From NCBI GenBank assembly GCA_043748985.1, contig JAYVEG010000025.1, positions 1-7,074 of the forward strand: a DNA stretch of 7,074 bases. Direction: 5' to 3'. Shown here in pieces: positions 6,198-7,074 of the stretch (the first letter of the stretch is position 1; every line of letters begins with the position of its first letter). The position numbers and the translations under genes are program-made. Source of the stretch: JBBROS01 sp043748985 (GTDB lineage Bacteria; Pseudomonadota; Alphaproteobacteria; Acetobacterales; Acetobacteraceae). Below the pieces are notes generated by a model that ran no database searches, was not told the origin of the DNA, and worked only from the letters and a program-made list of their open reading frames with translations.

Positions 6198-7074
6198 GCC
6201 GCTGCCGTCTGTACCGGGCCCAGATAGCGAGCCGACAGCACCGTGATATCGTCCGCCTGCTCCGCCCCGTCGGCGAACCGACGCACCGCAGCCAGGATGG
6301 TCGCAACCGCCTCGTCCGGATGCGCCAGCGCCAACCCGGCCAGCGCCGCCTCCAGCCGGTCCTCCTCAAACATGCTGAGATCCGGCGCATTGGCCTCCGT
6401 CACCCCGTCGGTGAACAGCACCACGCTGCCGCCCACGGGCACCAGCTGCTCCTCGTCCTCGTACTCCGCATCCTCCAGGATCCCCAGCGCGATCCCCGAA
6501 GCGCCGCCCAGCACCGACACCCTGCCCGCCTCCGACACGATATACGGCGGGTTGTGCCCGGCGCTGGCATACGTCAGCCAGCCGGTCCGCAAATCCAGGA
6601 TCGCCGCGAACACGGTCGCGAACATCATCGTATGATTCTCAACCGCCAGCGTGGAGTTCGCCACCGCCAAAGCCTGCGCGGGCGACGCCCCGCGTACAAT
6701 CGCCGAGCGCAGGATCGACCGCCCCATCGCAATGAACATGGCCGCCGAGACGCCCTTGCCCGACGCATCCCCGATCATCACCGCCAGCCGGTCCCCCTCC
6801 AGCAGCGCGAAGTCATAGAAATCCCCGCCCACCTCCTTTGCCGGCTCCATCGCCGCGAACACCTCGAAGTCGCGCCGGTGCGGGAACGGCGGAAACACCT
6901 GCGGCAGGCTGCTCAGCTGAAGGTGCCGCGCGACCTCCAGCTCCTGCCGCAACCGGCTCAGCTGTGCGCGTTCCGCAAGCGCCTGCCGCACCGTGTCGAG
7001 GTCCCGAGTCCGCTCCGCCAGCAGGTCCGCCAGCTTCCGATGCTGCGCCGTCACCCGCGCCGCCATCCGCCGGA
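6149..7074 (-). CDS. SpoIIE/RsbU-type PP2C serine phosphatase, 5'-truncated by the window edge
   Basis: This is a Mg/Mn-dependent Ser/Thr phosphatase of the SpoIIE (PPM) family. Its expected substrate is the phosphorylated STAS protein encoded next to it. The reading frame is open to the window edge; residue numbers below count from the internal ATG at 7066, but two Arg codons precede it and the true start lies outside. Residues 1-50 (MAARVTAQHRKLADLLAERT onward) look like the end of a HAMP-type linker and a coiled coil, so an N-terminal sensor or membrane part is likely. The catalytic domain follows: EVGGDFYDF (Asp82), GDASGKGVSAAM (Asp100), SAGHNPPY (168-175), VVLFTDGVTEA (Asp220) and ADDITVL (Asp273). 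All expected metal-binding aspartates are present. The last 20 residues are a low-complexity tail. The TGA overlaps the STAS start by one base. Confidence 0.93.
   Translation of the reverse strand, partial: RRMAARVTAQHRKLADLLAERTRDLDTVRQALAERAQLSRLRQELEVARHLQLSSLPQVFPPFPHRRDFEVFAAMEPAKEVGGDFYDFALLEGDRLAVMIGDASGKGVSAAMFIAMGRSILRSAIVRGASPAQALAVANSTLAVENHTMMFATVFAAILDLRTGWLTYASAGHNPPYIVSEAGRVSVLGGASGIALGILEDAEYEDEEQLVPVGGSVVLFTDGVTEANAPDLSMFEEDRLEAALAGLALAHPDEAVATILAAVRRFADGAEQADDITVLSARYLGPVQTAAAGSVLMTADATGQEAA

Overview
The window is GC-rich bacterial DNA in which every convincing gene lies on the minus strand, so transcription runs from base 7074 towards base 1. The organism looks like a Gram-negative, probably an alphaproteobacterium. 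The evidence is an OmpW-type outer-membrane barrel, a tripartite RND efflux pump, a small periplasmic class I cytochrome c leader, and an extragenic palindrome of a type common in high-GC proteobacteria. A narrower placement, for example Acetobacteraceae or relatives, is only an impression.

In transcription order there are two blocks. Block 1 (about 7074-5365) is a partner-switching signalling module: a SpoIIE/RsbU-type PP2C phosphatase whose N-terminus lies outside the window, a STAS anti-sigma-factor antagonist, and a GHKL (RsbW/SpoIIAB-like) kinase. These genes overlap by one to a few bases. The kinase stop then overlaps the earliest start of an OmpW-family porin gene (4712-5371). Block 2 (4690-283) is an RND pump: a lipoprotein periplasmic adaptor followed by a 1052-residue HAE1-type inner-membrane transporter. 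No TolC/OprM-type outer-membrane channel gene is in the window.

Immediately after the pump, two bases beyond its stop, is a broken cytochrome c gene (280 to the window edge). It has a signal peptide and a CRSCH haem-binding motif, but two in-frame TAG codons and a TGA interrupt the family homology. Amber recoding is unlikely, because the OmpW gene ends with TAG directly after its canonical C-terminal Phe.

The only gap of note is 73 bases between adaptor and transporter. It carries a perfect 9-bp stem/4-base-loop palindrome whose 3' arm contains the Shine-Dalgarno sequence of the transporter, so pump translation may depend on RNA structure. The close packing suggests one long transcript in which a stress-type switch is co-expressed with envelope and efflux genes. 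No sigma factor is visible, so the final target of the switch is unknown.
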